A stretch of DNA of 64,000 nucleotides from Owenia fusiformis (GCA_903813345.2 CAIIXF020000005.1:33977375-34041374), one strand, 5' to 3'; positions 1 to 11,130 are shown, numbered from the stretch's first letter. The notes: generated by a model not told the origin, from the letters alone. Translations and numbers: made by a program.

Positions 1-2
1 CA

Positions 3-194
3 GGAAAAATAGAATTCATGATACAGAAGCTTATGTTTGGATTTCTTCCAAATATTGAAAGGTTGATGCCTTATGTGTATAAGACCTCGACTCGAGAAAG
101 AATTTTAAATATGGTGTCACGTTATGTAACGGGTAAAGATTTTTCCAAAAGACAATACCTGGTTATCTCTATCATAAAATGGTACTTGGCGTAG
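3..194 (+). CDS. Possible 3' exon of an unknown gene cut by the window edge
   Basis: A reading frame is open from the left edge to a TAG at 192-194, about 63 codons, with an internal ATG at 18. The translation contains segments such as PNIERLMPYVYK and RERILNMVSRYVTGK that look coding-like. I recognise no domain. A donor-like GTAAAG after ACGG near 137 would make this an internal exon rather than a last exon. Confidence is low because a frame of this length can arise by chance. Confidence 0.2.
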   Translation, partial: GKIEFMIQKLMFGFLPNIERLMPYVYKTSTRERILNMVSRYVTGKDFSKRQYLVISIIKWYLA

Positions 195-361
195 TTGCTT
201 TTATCTAATTAATTTATGTTTCAGACCCTAGCGCCTAAGGTGGATAAAAAATGTACCGATATTTCACATAGTCTGATTGTTTGTATAACACGTTTTAAAC
301 ATAATCTGAAATGGCCAAAAATATCATTTCAAATTAATTCTAAAAGCCCCATGCAAAGTTA

Positions 362-1290
362 TACAGGGCGTCCACAAAAAAGTATACCCAACTTCAATGC
401 CAGGTTACTAGAATTCTGAGCATTTTTTTAAAAATACGAAGGTAGCAGTAAAAGGCCTAGTTCGTCGTCCATCCAATGGTACCTAGATTATTCTGTAACT
501 GTCATGGATGACTGAGCAATCATGACTTTTATGAAAGGTGGTAAAATCAGCACTGTGCCAAGTTAGCATTCAAGTACATGTAGCAATGACACAGTGAATG
601 TTTTTTGTGTTCAAAACATTATTAATGTTCAAATTAACATCAAATTGGATCCGAAGAGTCTCTTGAACAGCAATGAAACTTCTACTTGCTGATATGCAGC
701 TTTGAAGTCAATTGTATCCGAATGTAAAGTCAGTAACCCTTGCTGAAATCCTCATTTTCTCAGAGGAACTCGAGTTTATTGAGTCCAACAAGTAGATTAA
801 TGTGGGACAGTATTGCTAGAAACCATTTCAATAGTAAGAATAGTGGTTCTATAAATAGTACATGGGATTTGCCTTTTAGAACTTTTTGTTGGCTCTACTG
901 CTCAGGTGTCAGTTGAACCATTTTTGCAGGCCTATTTTAGAGTAAGTTAAGCTTTTTGCCAAACCTTTTTTATAAGAGAGTTACTCAGTCCCAAGTCCAG
1001 TTCAGTATGGAAGGCCTGTCCTCTAACTTTATGTAACAGAAAAAGAATGCTAAGCCAATTACACATCAACAACCACACAGGAAGGTAACTTGGCACAGTG
1101 CTAATTTTACCACCTCTCATAATGGTCAAGATTACTCAGTCATACATGACAGTTACATTATGATCTTGGTACCATTTGATGGAGAATAAATCAGGCTTTT
1201 TACTACCACCTTTGTATTTTATAAAAACTGCTTAGGAGTCTAGTAATTTGGATTTGAAGTTGGGTATACTTTTTTTGTGGACGCCCTGTA
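362..1290. mobile_element. Palindromic TA-flanked non-autonomous DNA element (929 bp)
   Basis: The left end reads TACAGGGCGTCCACAAAAAA and the right end is its inverse (GTGGACGCCCTGTA at 1277-1290), each bordered by TA. The arms stay similar for about 200 bp: the AGTATACCCAACTTC, TGGTACC and CACTGTGCCAAGTTA segments near 390-570 reappear inverted near 1090-1270. TA flanks and a CAGGG terminus fit the Tc1/mariner style of MITE. No transposase is visible, and the short open frames inside are not coding. Confidence 0.7.
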
Positions 1291-1488
1291 TAATACAAAA
1301 TTATACACCATACAAAATTATTAACATAAAAATATGGACGTTTCTGGCACACCCTATGTTCACACTTTTATTTCATAAGAATATATCATAGGCTATACTG
1401 AATTGAGCAACTATACACATGGGCAAAAACTAGTTTCCACATTCATTTATCTATTATATTCCTATGCATATTATGCCTATCGTAATGT

Positions 1489-1757
1489 TCAAGAAGGTGT
1501 GTATGTCTCGACTTCTCCTGCGAGGTCATTTCTTCCTATATCTTTAAGTATCTTTATAAGTGCCTCCTTTTGGTTAGGAACCTCAGTTGCTTGCTGCCAT
1601 GACTCTAGTATCTTGTATCCCCAATTCCCCGCATTATGTGGATCGCCTGCTTTTATATTTTCAATGTTGTCTCTTTGCCCAAGATGAACTGCAAGGGATT
1701 GCACTTTACTCCCTATCTTTTTCCCAATCTTCTCCAGCAATACGGGATCTAGAGCAT
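1489..1757 (-). CDS. Death-domain last exon, unit 1 (membrane isoform)
   Basis: This exon begins after TTTTCAG at 1758 in phase 1 and runs 89 codons to a TGA. It encodes one death domain: LLEKIGKKIG, SLAVHLG, a central NAGNWGYKILESWQQ motif with the conserved tryptophans, and a final helix KDIGRNDLAGEV. Death domains are six-helix adaptors that assemble apoptotic or innate-immune signalling complexes in the cytosol. The transmembrane exon at 2370-2483 ends in phase 1, so the two join to give ...GDS-D-ALDPVLL. The combined protein would be very short (about 129 residues): a membrane anchor plus one cytosolic death domain. I cannot tell which death-domain subfamily it belongs to. Confidence 0.85.
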
Positions 1758-2162
1758 CTGAAAATTCGTAACCTAGTTTTCATATGTAAGCGTAAGTCAG
1801 GTTTGCCTATTTTATTATTATTATCTATTACACTGAAAATAATGTGCTAAGGCCCGTACCTTGAGACATACGTATCTAAAGCTTTGTCGCCCAATCAGAG
1901 TGAATATTGACTTCTGAGGAGCATAGAATTCAACAATATTTTGATTATACATTCTTATACTCATATATGTAGCATCTTTCTGTTTCACGAAACTCAGGGC
2001 TGAGAAGAAATGAGATGTCATGATTTATCATGATGATGATTATACAACAATATGATATTTGGATAACATGCGTGCAATATAAATCAGCTGTAAAATACCA
2101 CGTTGTAGCATCCAATCAATTAACTGTACATGTTATTAACCTATTATTCGTCCATCATCCAG

Positions 2163-2354
2163 ACTAAGCCTGTATTCGCAAATGCAACTAACGCCTGTCG
2201 GCTACCGGATTAACTTGCTATTTTATGGGCAACTCATTTAAATTTGAATAGTACCTGCCACTAGTCCGTTCGTATGAAAATGAGTTGGTCATGAAATAGA
2301 AGGTTAATCCGGTAGCCGACATGCGTTAGTTGCATTCGCGAATACAAGCTTAGT
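2163..2354. mobile_element. Short hairpin element (MITE), about 190 bp
   Basis: The left arm from ACTAAGC through GTATTCGCAAATGCAACTAACG and GGCTACCGGATTAAC is matched inverted on the right by GTTAATCCGGTAGCC, CGTTAGTTGCATT and GAATACAAGCTTAGT. The loop is about 90 bp. It lies in the intron between the transmembrane exon and the last exon of death-domain unit 1. Confidence 0.7.
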
Positions 2355-2369
2355 GAGCCAGATACCTAC

Positions 2370-2483
2370 CTGAATCCCCTCGGGAAACCCCTACCCGTTC
2401 TCTCATCCAGAGGTTTACTGCTATAGATACCATAACCAATACTAACCCAGCAATTACGATCCCTGCAATTAGTGGGAATTTAT
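2370..2483 (-). CDS. Single-transmembrane exon, unit 1
   Basis: On the minus strand, TATTCCAG precedes an exon encoding DKFPLIAGIVIAGLVLVMVS then IAVNLWMRERVGVSRGDS, ending at a GTAGGT donor. The run LIAGIVIAGLVLVMVSIAV is a clear transmembrane helix, followed by a basic stop-transfer stretch (WMRERV). The exon starts and ends in phase 1, so it can be reached from the first exon at 4928-4934 and leads in frame to the death-domain exon at 1489-1757. The basic residues after the helix put the death domain on the cytosolic side. The counterpart in unit 2 is at 8487-8591. Confidence 0.75.
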
Positions 2484-3272
2484 CTGGAATAGACAACTGA
2501 TAATACAATACATAAACTTGTGTTCAAAATATGTGTAACTGTTGACAAATCCAAATGGCTTTCGTAAGCAGACAATAATGTTCAAGGAAATATATAAATA
2601 ACGCTGTTCACTAAATTAACATATCGTGTTGTGATTTCAGTTCATGGATATATAATCGTCCCTTTATTGTTTTAACTCTAGTAATCATAGTAAATAGCCA
2701 TGACAATGTTCAGTCATTGATGAAATCAACAAGACAAAGAATCGAATAAATGTACGTCTACCATTTCTAGTCTCATCCAACGAGAAGGGTATACCATACC
2801 GGTTGTCTGGTTGAGCAAGGATGTATTGATTTACATGGAGGATATGATGATATCCCCATATTAAGTCAATAGTGTATATCCCCATGTTAAGTCAATACAT
2901 CCTTTCTCATATCATTATTTTCTAAGTGATAGCCCACGTTGTCGGATAAACGAAACATAGTCCAGTGTAGAGATTATATGTAATACCACTATGCAGTAGT
3001 TGGTTTTTGTGGCGGTCACCCGGACAACCAACTCCTTATCTAAGGTTCTTAGAAAAATCAACTCCCTAACTATTGTTTCTTGATTAGCAGTTTTCTCCCA
3101 CCTTTACTTACTTCCTTCAATGTGACTTCTTTTAGCTCCCGTCATACCTTCGTCAGAAAACGTTTCACTGAAATTTTAAATCTTCTGTTTTGAAAAATGA
3201 ATTTTCTGGCATTATCCATATGACATTTAAAAAAAATTCCATCCGACCCCTTTTGGAATGTGATAGCAAGAT

Positions 3273-3577
3273 TTAAAGAATATTATGAACAAATAATTTA
3301 TATAATATCTTAGACCTTTGGCAATCCAGAACTTGTTGTGCAAGATCCACTCTTTCAATTTTTCTAAGTGCCTCTGCAAGCAACTGCTGGATGTCTTCAT
3401 GCTTATCTCGCCTTTGTTTCCACTTATTCAAAACCTGAAATCCCCAATTCCCAGTAACATGTTGCTGTTTAATGTTTTCAATATCTGCATTACTTAGTCC
3501 TAACTGAATAGCAAGTGATTGTATGTCGTCCCCTATCTGTCTACCAATGTTCATCAGGCATACGTTGTCCAAATCAG
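3273..3577 (-). CDS. Death-domain exon with its own stop, unit 1 (soluble isoform)
   Basis: After TTTTCAG (phase 1) the frame reads ADLDNVCLMNIGRQIGDDIQ, then SLAIQLGLSNADIENIKQQ, GNWGFQVLNKWKQ and a last helix with LRKIERVDLAQQV. This is a complete death domain. The frame then runs through a short non-conserved tail to a stop at 3273. Joined to the first exon at 4928-4934 it would give a soluble protein of about 103 residues. A weak donor (CAAAG|GTCTAAG) lies just after the domain, but splicing there into the transmembrane exon gives an immediate stop, so I prefer a terminal exon. It is much closer to the unit 2 exon at 9266-9543 than to the other death domain of its own unit. Confidence 0.8.
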
Positions 3578-4307
3578 CTGAAAATGAAAGCACCACGAAG
3601 GTTATTCAAATAACTGAATCCGTTGTGGCTATTTATTTATATAATTTGTGGTGAATATATTCCTCTTGTTGTTCACACAGTTTACGCGTTTGTATCCCTT
3701 GGCTAGAAATCAAAGCATTGGTATCCTATGTTTCTAGTTCTATTCCGGATTTTTCAAAATACTTAGAACTTGTGAACGATGTACAATTTACAAGGTTACT
3801 AAACGAATAAGCATTTACATATGGAATACGGGCATATCAAAGAGGTAACCACCGTGGTTACAAAACTCACCTCTAGTTGTTACCAAACAAAATGCCAGGA
3901 GACATTGTATTTTTGCCAAACTCACCATCATCGTTCAGCCACTATGTGCTTTGAAAATAAGGGCACATCACCCAACACACACTGGAATATTTGTGTAAAA
4001 AAAGAAATAACATTAATTTTGGCTATTTTTCACTTACTTTGTAATTGAAACAATACAGTTGATAATTGAAAATAGATGGATATGATGTTCAGGTTATTTC
4101 AAGAAATAGTTTTTGCAAATAGTATATTTTCAATGCAGATGCCACTTGTCCCATATATTCAATGTTGGAACTCGACCTCTATATAGATATTTTCATAGAT
4201 CAATAAAATCAATAAAATAAAGTTGTAGAGGAAAGTTGATTAGATCAATGCCTGTCATATAAACTAACTGTAAGTCAATATCGTGGACTCTTGAAACTGT
4301 TTAGGAA

Positions 4308-4648
4308 AAAAGATCCGTTTCGGAAACAAAATAGCACAGCTTGGGATGAACGATTTTTCTTTTCCCATGATATAAGGAGTTGTAGACAGAATATTCACGA
4401 CCTCTTCGGCACAAACGTGTGTCAGCATTATGTTTCAGTAAATCTGAATTAATTACGTTTGCGCAACAAAGTTAGGAATTGCATCCATTTTTGTGGCGTC
4501 CTGTGAACTATTTGTTTGAAAACACTTACGCTTAAACATATCATGCTGACACACGTTTTTTGCGAAAATGGTCGTGAATATTCTGCCAACATCTCGTGAA
4601 ACAGGCCAAGTAAAATCATGGAACAAGATTCCCTAAACGGATCCGTCT
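4308..4648. mobile_element. Degenerate copy of palindromic MITE family A
   Basis: The ends GATCCGTTTCGG and CCCTAAACGGATC are inverted. Inside are the family hallmarks, a GATTTTTCTTTT tract and CACAAACGTGTGTCAGCAT with its inverse ATGCTGACACACGTTTT. The intact member is at 30889-31398 and a half copy at 59984-60181. This copy sits in the intron between the first exon and the soluble death-domain exon of unit 1. Confidence 0.7.
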
Positions 4649-4927
4649 TTGAAGAATTCCACTTCAGCGTAGGTGCGAATCATAGCTTCTACATGATGTA
4701 AAGGTACCATTGGACAAGTTGATAAACAACATCCTTTAAACTGTTGAATTTGCAAACTAAAAATGTGTTTTGAGCAGAAAATGACTTGAATTTATTAAAC
4801 AAAGTATTTTATCAATATCTTAATCTTCAAGGTCACACCTGATTCAACACTGATTCAGTTTTGTCACAACAAATATATTACAATAGAAACTATTAGAGCT
4901 ACAATAACTATTACAAATGAGGCTCAC

Positions 4928-4934
4928 CTAACAT
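4928..4934 (-). CDS. Candidate first coding exon, unit 1 (ATG plus 4 nt)
   Basis: On the minus strand a segment closely matching the one at 11131-11180 in unit 2 (GGAGCCAGCAGACATA... AATAATG) ends in ATG TTA G followed by a GTGAGC donor. The shared upstream block differs in length by a non-multiple of three between the units, as expected for a 5' UTR. In both units the conserved ATG leaves phase 1 at the donor, which fits every acceptor in the unit. Only Met-Leu is encoded here. This start is inferred from duplication and phase alone. Confidence 0.45.
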
Positions 4935-6301
4935 TATTTTATGTGTCAAACGCAATATGTCTGCTGGCTCCAAAACTGATCTGATTTTAAATTAATATTC
5001 CTTGCAATTGTCGACAAAATACTCGCTCAAAACGAATGTAATTCTTGTAACAATATGTTCAATGTTCACAAACGCTCGACCCTGTGTCAAGTATAATTTT
5101 TAGAACTGGTTTCAAAACGAAACTAGATTCATGTTATCAATAATGTCATAAAAGATCAGTAGTTGTACTTTGAACTGTTTGTTACGTGGAATATGCCGTA
5201 CAACTTAACAATACTGTACAGCTACCCACCGGTGCATGTTATTCAACTGTATTAGCAGGTGAATTACGGAGTAGTACTAGATATAGTATTTGAATATACT
5301 CGTTTGCAAAATAGAGTTTTAAAAGTTGAAAACGTTTAAAAAACTAGTTACAGAATAAATGACGTCCTCGGAGGTACTAAATACCAAATCCATAGGAAGA
5401 TACCGTGTGACAATGTAATTGTTTGTGATTTTGCTATATTATTGATTTGAGTATATAATTTGTTATTTTTGTAATTTAAACTAAATAAATTAGTTAATTG
5501 ACACAAATAATTATAAATAATTTCAACACTATAATCTATTTTAATTTACCTCTTGGTGATGAAAAGGTTTATAAGCGAACCCGTTCGATGGGATTTGCTA
5601 CGCCTTGGCGTTGCTGTTGTCTAACTCATCTCAATATATTTTTGAACATTCATTATTTTATTTATTGCACTAGCTTTTTTATTGTGACTATTTTCAAAAC
5701 TTTTGAATTATGGCATTGATCTTATAACGAATAACATTAGTTCGTTATGTATTATTTTATTCCAATTTCGGTTGTATAAGATAATGCGATAATGTCTAGA
5801 GATGGGGTGGTGCATAATAAAATATCTTGACACATAACCTGATATATATACAGGCATCGAGTCGTATAATTTGTGTCCAAATGGTGAGTCGTTTGGGGAA
5901 CCTCGGAGACATATATACCTGTAGTCTAGTATCTGATTATCGCCGGTCAGTACGTGACACAGGTACACAGGTAGAAAATGTCTTGAGACAATTGCAAAAG
6001 TGATTCGTACATCTCTGTTTAAAATTTTAAATATATGGACTATTAAAAAAGTTTTTGGAACACCTTAATTCACATTTTAATTTCATAAAAATAAATAAAA
6101 ATATACAGAATTGAGCAATTATACATATGAACATGCTCATACTTTCGAATTACATATTTCTATATATTTGTCCCAAGTATAATGTTTTTCAATCATATCA
6201 ACGTCCTAAGTCAGGTGAAGGTATTAGTTAAACGATGCCATCATTCAAGAAGGTGTGTATGCCTCGATATCTCTCGCGAGGTCATTTCTTCCTATATCTT
6301 T

Positions 6302-6657
6302 AATTATACCACTCTAAGTCCAATTACAGTTGTATAACATGGGTCTATAACAACGATATACAGTGGAGAGTGGTATATCGTCATCGTATACAACTCCTCC
6401 GTATACACTCCAGCGTATACCACTGTAGAAGTGCATTCTGGGAACTAATGAATAAAAAATCATGAAAATTTTCATGATTTCCTAGAATCAAGTGACGTCA
6501 TAAATGGTTCCGGCATGATTTGCTAGAATCAAGCCACGTCATAATGGTTCGAGATCAACATCAGCATTATTGAGTTGGCTATGGGATATTTTTACGGTTT
6601 TTAATTGTTATTATTGTGTTCGAATCAACTGTAATTGAACTTAGAGTGGCATAATAA
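6302..6657. mobile_element. Palindromic MITE inside a death-domain exon (356 bp)
   Basis: The left end AATTATACCACTCTAAGT with CAATTACAGTTG is mirrored at the right by CAACTGTAATTG, AACTTAGAGTGGCATAATA. The interior has further short inverted pieces (GTATACCACTGTA-like). No coding capacity is visible. Together with the next element it separates the two halves of the unit 2 death-domain exon. Confidence 0.8.
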
Positions 6658-6804
6658 GATTATATAATGGTTCATTCTGTATATCGTGCATTTTATACTC
6701 TCGTGAGAATATAATATATTCACTCGTTCGCCACGCTCACTTGTGAATATATCATATACTCACTCGAGTATAAACACGATATACAGAAAGAACCATTATA
6801 TAAC
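6658..6804. mobile_element. Second palindromic MITE inside the same exon (147 bp)
   Basis: The ends TTATATAATGGTTC-TTCTGTATATCGTG and CACGATATACAGAA-GAACCATTATATAA form a near-perfect hairpin. The interior contains CACTCGTTCGCCACGCTCACTTGTG. It directly abuts the element at 6302-6657, suggesting one inserted into or beside the other. Confidence 0.8.
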
Positions 6805-7316
6805 CTCATAGTATCTTTTTAAGTGCCTTCTTTTGGTTAGGAACCTCCGTTGCTTGCTGCCATGACTTTAGTATCTTGTATCCCCAATTCCCCGCATTAT
6901 GTGGATCGCCTGCTTTTATGTCCTCGAAATTGCTGCTTTGCCCGAGATGAACTGCAAGGGACTGCACATTGCTTCCTATCTTTTTCCCAATCCTCTCCAA
7001 TAAAACAAGATCTAGAGGATCTGAAAATTCAATACGTAGAATTCATCATTATGATTGAAAATTGCCTATTTTTGTTTCTAAAACATGTGCAATGTAAAGA
7101 TCTGGACCTTTACCAATCTGCAATTCTAAACCCCCTCCTCATTATTAATTATGTGCCTTTTCAATTTTGGAACGCCGAATGCCGACCGCCGTCCACAAAA
7201 AGTTGGAGACAACAACAATATGTAACCCTTGTGGTGGTGACATAATGAAGTACTGTTATGAACTAAAAATGACCAATTTGGTTCAGTCAAATCATTTCAA
7301 TATATTAGGACCTAAA

Positions 7317-8205
7317 TATATGCTCCTCAAAAAAAGTTAAGGACCTCATAGGTTTACATGTTAATCCCCATATTTGTTTAACGACTGTTTTCTAAGCGGG
7401 GAACAAAGGAAATCCCAATAAAGAAAATAAATCTGTATCTTGATTCTATTCACTATAAAGTCCGCAACGTTTCAATGTATATCTACATGACATTGGGTCA
7501 AAATTTGATGTCAAAATTGATGAATTTCATGAAATTTAACAAAAATGGCAGATCCCATGTTAAACAAATGGGGAATGGTTGGGTTGCCATAAGTCATATG
7601 AGGAACGATCCATCCATCCGATTGCTCTCAACATTGAGATTGTAAGAGATAATTAAATTTGCTAAATTGTCTACTCGACAAAAATATGATTTAATTGTCC
7701 AGGCTGTACAAAAGTTAATGGTTTCAAATTCAATAATTTTTAATGAACCTCTTATTGAAATAACACAGGTGGTTCAGTGAGGTGGTCAAAATTATTTTAA
7801 CGCTCCGTATCGCTGATTTTAACAACATAAGCGAGACATTTAGCATGTAAAATGTAAAATCATTCAATTTTCTACTTAGAAAGTATTTTTCATAAATGTT
7901 TTGCTGAATAGATATTCCAAAATCTGAGTTGCCCCTAAGCCACCATTCCCCATTTGTTTAACATGGGATCTGCCATTTTTGTTACATTTCATGAAATTTA
8001 TCAATTTTGACATCAAATGTTGACCCAATGTAATGGAGATATAACATTGAAACGTTGCGGACTTTATAGTGAATAGAATCAAGATACCGATTTATTTACT
8101 TTATTGGGATTTCTTTTGTTCCCCGCTTAGAAAACAGTCGTTAAACAAATATGGGGATAAACATGGTAAACCTATGAGGTCCTTAACTTTTTTTGAGGAG
8201 TATAT
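7317..8205. mobile_element. Large palindromic TA-flanked element in unit 2 intron (about 890 bp)
   Basis: The left arm CTCCTCAAAAAAAGTTAAGG, CCTCATAGGTTTA, AACGACTGTTTTCTAAGCGGGG, AAGTCCGCAACGTTTCAATG and GGCAGATCCCATGTTAAAC is mirrored inverted from about 7920 to 8205. Arms are about 300 bp with a loop of about 300 bp. The CTCAAAAAAAGT terminus and TA flanks are of Tc1/mariner type. Removing it leaves an intron close in size to the matching one in unit 1, so it arrived after the unit duplication. Confidence 0.8.
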
Positions 8206-8486
8206 GTTAAACCTTACCATCGCCATTTATTCTTCCATTTACTGGACTTCCCTCTCGTGTAGTTCCGCCGTCACCGTTGCCAAATGAGACAACGTCTGCA
8301 ATTTAGACAAAAGTTATAAATATTTGGACATGACTTGCTCCTTACCACTCCGATTCATGTCTTTATTTCACATGCATATCTCTGCATTGAGAAGCATGAA
8401 TAAAACCAAAATATGAATAAATTCAACAAGGCACAGAGCATCTAACGACACTCATGATCAGTGAGATAGATAATACGTATACATAC

Positions 8487-8591
8487 CTGATACCCTGACT
8501 CCTCCTCGCATCCCTACTGCTACAGATACAACGACCACTATTACCGCGACTATGATCCCAATTCGTGTAGTAGAAAACAGTTGATATTTAT
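8487..8591 (-). CDS. Single-transmembrane exon, unit 2
   Basis: After TTTCAG the exon encodes DKYQLFSTTRIG then IIVAVIVVVVSVAVG and a basic MRGGVRVS, ending at a GTATGT donor. It starts and ends in phase 1 like its unit 1 counterpart at 2370-2483. The hydrophobic run is a transmembrane helix with a positive flank on its C-terminal side. It joins in frame to the broken death-domain exon that starts at 7020. The N-terminal side is only a few residues long if the first exon at 11131-11140 is used, so there would be no ectodomain and the helix would act as a signal anchor. Confidence 0.75.
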
Positions 8592-9265
8592 CTGAAATGG
8601 ACATAATTCAAATTGGGACAACCAATACTAAAACACATAAACTAGAGTTCCTAATTGGAAATGTGTCGACAAATTACAATGTCTTTTCGGGAAAAATTCA
8701 TGCTACAAGGTCGCAGTTGGAACACATATATCACACAAATATATTATCAATATAATCTTGTTCACTGAATTATCATATCGTGCTGTTATTTTGGTTCATA
8801 CGAATATATTTGAATAAACCTTTATTGTTGTAACTTTTTAGTAACCAATGGTTATTAAAAAATACACGAGCCTGCAAATGCCCAATAATATTTAGCTCCA
8901 ATAATTTCGACTAATGTCATCTCCATGACAATGACAATTGTCGCATGTTCAGCCATTGATACAACAAACAAGATAATTTGAATCGAATAAATGAACGTCA
9001 TTTATTGTCATACTCAATGAGAATGGTATACTTTACCAGTTGTCTCTTGAAAAGCGGTTTTCTTCCAACGTTCCTTACTTCCTTCAGTGTGACTTGTCTT
9101 CTTGTCTTCAGTACTAAAATTTAAATTTTTTGTTTTGAAAAAAAGGGTTTCCGGTCATTTCCTACTGTATATTTCTGTATATCATTTTACCAAATGTTAC
9201 TCGACTCTTTCTGGAGTTATAGCATAATTAAAGTAAGTTATTGACAGCTATGGACATATACATGT

Positions 9266-9543
9266 TTACCTTTTTCCAGCCTTCTTTTTAGGGTCAATAA
9301 CTTGTGCGAGATCCTCTCGTCCTATCTCTCTAAGTGCACTTGCAAGCAACTCCGGGTTATCATCATGTTCGCCTCGTTGTTGTTTCCACTTATTCAAAAC
9401 CTGAAATCCCAAATTCCCAGTAACATGTTGCTGTTTAATGTTTTCAATATCTGCATTACTTAGTCCTAGCTCAATAGCAAGTGATTCTATGTCGTCCCCT
9501 ATCTTTCTACCAATTTTCAACAGGCATTTGTTGTCTAGATCAG
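9266..9543 (-). CDS. Death-domain exon with its own stop, unit 2 (soluble isoform)
   Basis: The exon begins after TTTTCAG in phase 1 and encodes ADLDNKCLLKIGRKIGDDIE, SLAIELGLSNADIENIKQQ, GNLGFQVLNKWKQQRGEHDD and a final helix ALREIGREDLAQVI. It ends with a lysine-rich tail (DPKKKAGKR) and a TAA. With the first exon at 11131-11140 the product is about 95 residues, a bare death domain. An AG|GTAAAC donor overlaps the stop; using it to reach the transmembrane exon gives a stop one codon later, so a terminal exon is the simpler reading. The conserved Trp of the unit 1 copy (GNWGF) is Leu here (GNLGF). Confidence 0.82.
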
Positions 9544-10276
9544 CTGAAAATCAAAGGACCACGAAGGTTATTCAAATAAGTGAATCCTTTTTAATTAATA
9601 ATTTATTTCCATATATAACAAACATATAACATACACATGTCTGCGGCTTTGCAGAACTGCATTATAAGCCACAAGTAAATACGTTTGTACGAAGAAAGTT
9701 GGCAATAGTTTGTTACCCCGGGTTTGCTACAAGCAAAAGAATGATATTTATACAAGATAATAGATAAAATGGTGGAAGAAAACCCTACACACTTGCACAC
9801 CTTTCAATAAAAACTGAAGTGAGATTTAAAATTTTGATATTAGCATCTGCAAGCTACTGTCTCTAGACAAAAATAATGAAAAGTCTCGCTGGCTTTTTTT
9901 GAATCCGTTCGAATCCGTTGTGACTCTTTATTTATTTAATCTATGGCTGATATAATGTAATTCCTATGTTTCTGTTACATTCTTATATGTGACTCCCTCT
10001 TGTACATGTAGATTACACCTTGAAAGCCCATGCTTACAGACTTAAATCTCAAAGAATCTCCCTCGAAATTAGATTAATTAATGTGGGTCAGGGGTATCAC
10101 AAATATAAAACCAACACACCATAAACACAGACATAACCTGAATACCCATGAATTTGAACTAGAAACGTGATTTGAACCGATACTTACTAAAATTGAATAT
10201 CAATATTTTAAATCACATCATTTTGAGATATCATTTTCATCTACGAGGCGATGAAATGATATCAGGAGAAATGATA

Positions 10277-11027
10277 TGATATTGGGTTTATCCCATGATT
10301 ACAATAATTTCGTTAAAATTCCCCACTTCTTCGTTAGAATTTGTATAGGCCGTTTTGTTTTTATCTTCTGCCACTGCGCAGTAATTCGCAATACTTTCTC
10401 TACATGATATAGTTCGTCATAAATACCGTTATTAAGCAACATTCTATTCAAACTACATAACTTACATAATCGTTATGTATCACATCAATGTAATTTCAAC
10501 AGAATAAATTATCTGACTTATTTTTCAAAAATATTGTGGCGGGAAATTCAATTGTGATATCAGACGGATATGTTTCTGATATAAACGATATTCCACCCGC
10601 TATGGCTCAGTGGCAGAGTCAAGGATACCAATATCGCTTGGCCCCGAGTTCGATTCCCTATTCAGACAAGTTTGTTTGTGCGTTATGTAATTCTGGGTGT
10701 TTGACTAAGTGGTCCACGACTCGTATAAAAGGCTGTGGTGTGTACTTGTATGTCTATGTACCCGTGCACACAAAAGAACACAGGGGTCCACCTAGGAGGG
10801 GTTTCTGGCTCTGTCTTCGAGTGTAAAATACGAAATATAACAATGAGATATTGCTCGCCAAATATGGCGGCAACCAAAGTATTACAATCACAAGCATATG
10901 AGTTTGATAGACGATTTTCTGGAAAATATCACACGGATTTCAATAATATCAGAAATATCAATAGCTGTTATTGTACATAATAATTATTGTACATATAACA
11001 CATTAATCATGGGATAAACTCATATAT
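10277..11027. mobile_element. Possible DNA element with short inverted ends, carrying a SINE
   Basis: GGGTTTATCCCATGATTA at the left is mirrored by TTAATCATGGGATAAACTC at the right, about 750 bp apart, and the flanking ATAT-rich bases also pair. No transposase is seen. The tRNA-derived SINE at 10593-10826 lies inside and would be a nested insertion. Confidence 0.4.
10593..10826 (+). repeat. tRNA-derived SINE
   Basis: TGGCTCAGTGGCAGAG at 10603 matches the pol III A box and GAGTTCGATTCCC at 10646 matches the B box, at tRNA-like spacing. The presumptive acceptor-stem arms do not pair, so this is a tRNA-like head and not a working tRNA. An unrelated body of about 170 bp follows (GGTCCACGACTCGTATAAAAGG region). 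Confidence 0.6.
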
Positions 11028-11130
11028 CACTCTTTAACTGAGAAACTCCTTGTATAAACAACTATTTCGCTTGATCATAACAGATATAATGCAATATAAA
11101 TAAGAAACTATCAAAGCAAATGAAACTCAC

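Larger units (their letters stand above)
6245..7020 (-). pseudogene. Death-domain last exon of unit 2, split by two MITEs
   Basis: The exon starts in phase 1 after TTTTCAG at 7021 and encodes LERIGKKIG, SLAVHLG, HNAGNWGYKILKSWQQ and ALKKIL, closely matching 1489-1757. It then hits a TGA at 6806-6808, exactly where palindromic DNA begins. The missing end (KDIGRNDLARDIEAYTPS and stop) is found at 6245-6303, on the far side of two adjacent MITEs (6302-6657 and 6658-6804). As it stands, the transmembrane isoform of unit 2 would end at about 109 residues and lack the last helix of the death domain. A truncated product may still be made, but the original exon is broken. Confidence 0.8.

Noticed and set aside
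2370-3577. Splicing of the soluble death-domain exon directly to the transmembrane exon, giving a two-death-domain receptor
   Set aside because: The available donors are phase 2 and the acceptor is phase 1; joining gives an immediate stop in both units.
10593-10670. A tRNA gene
   Set aside because: A and B boxes are present but the acceptor stem does not pair and an unrelated body follows, so a SINE is the better call.
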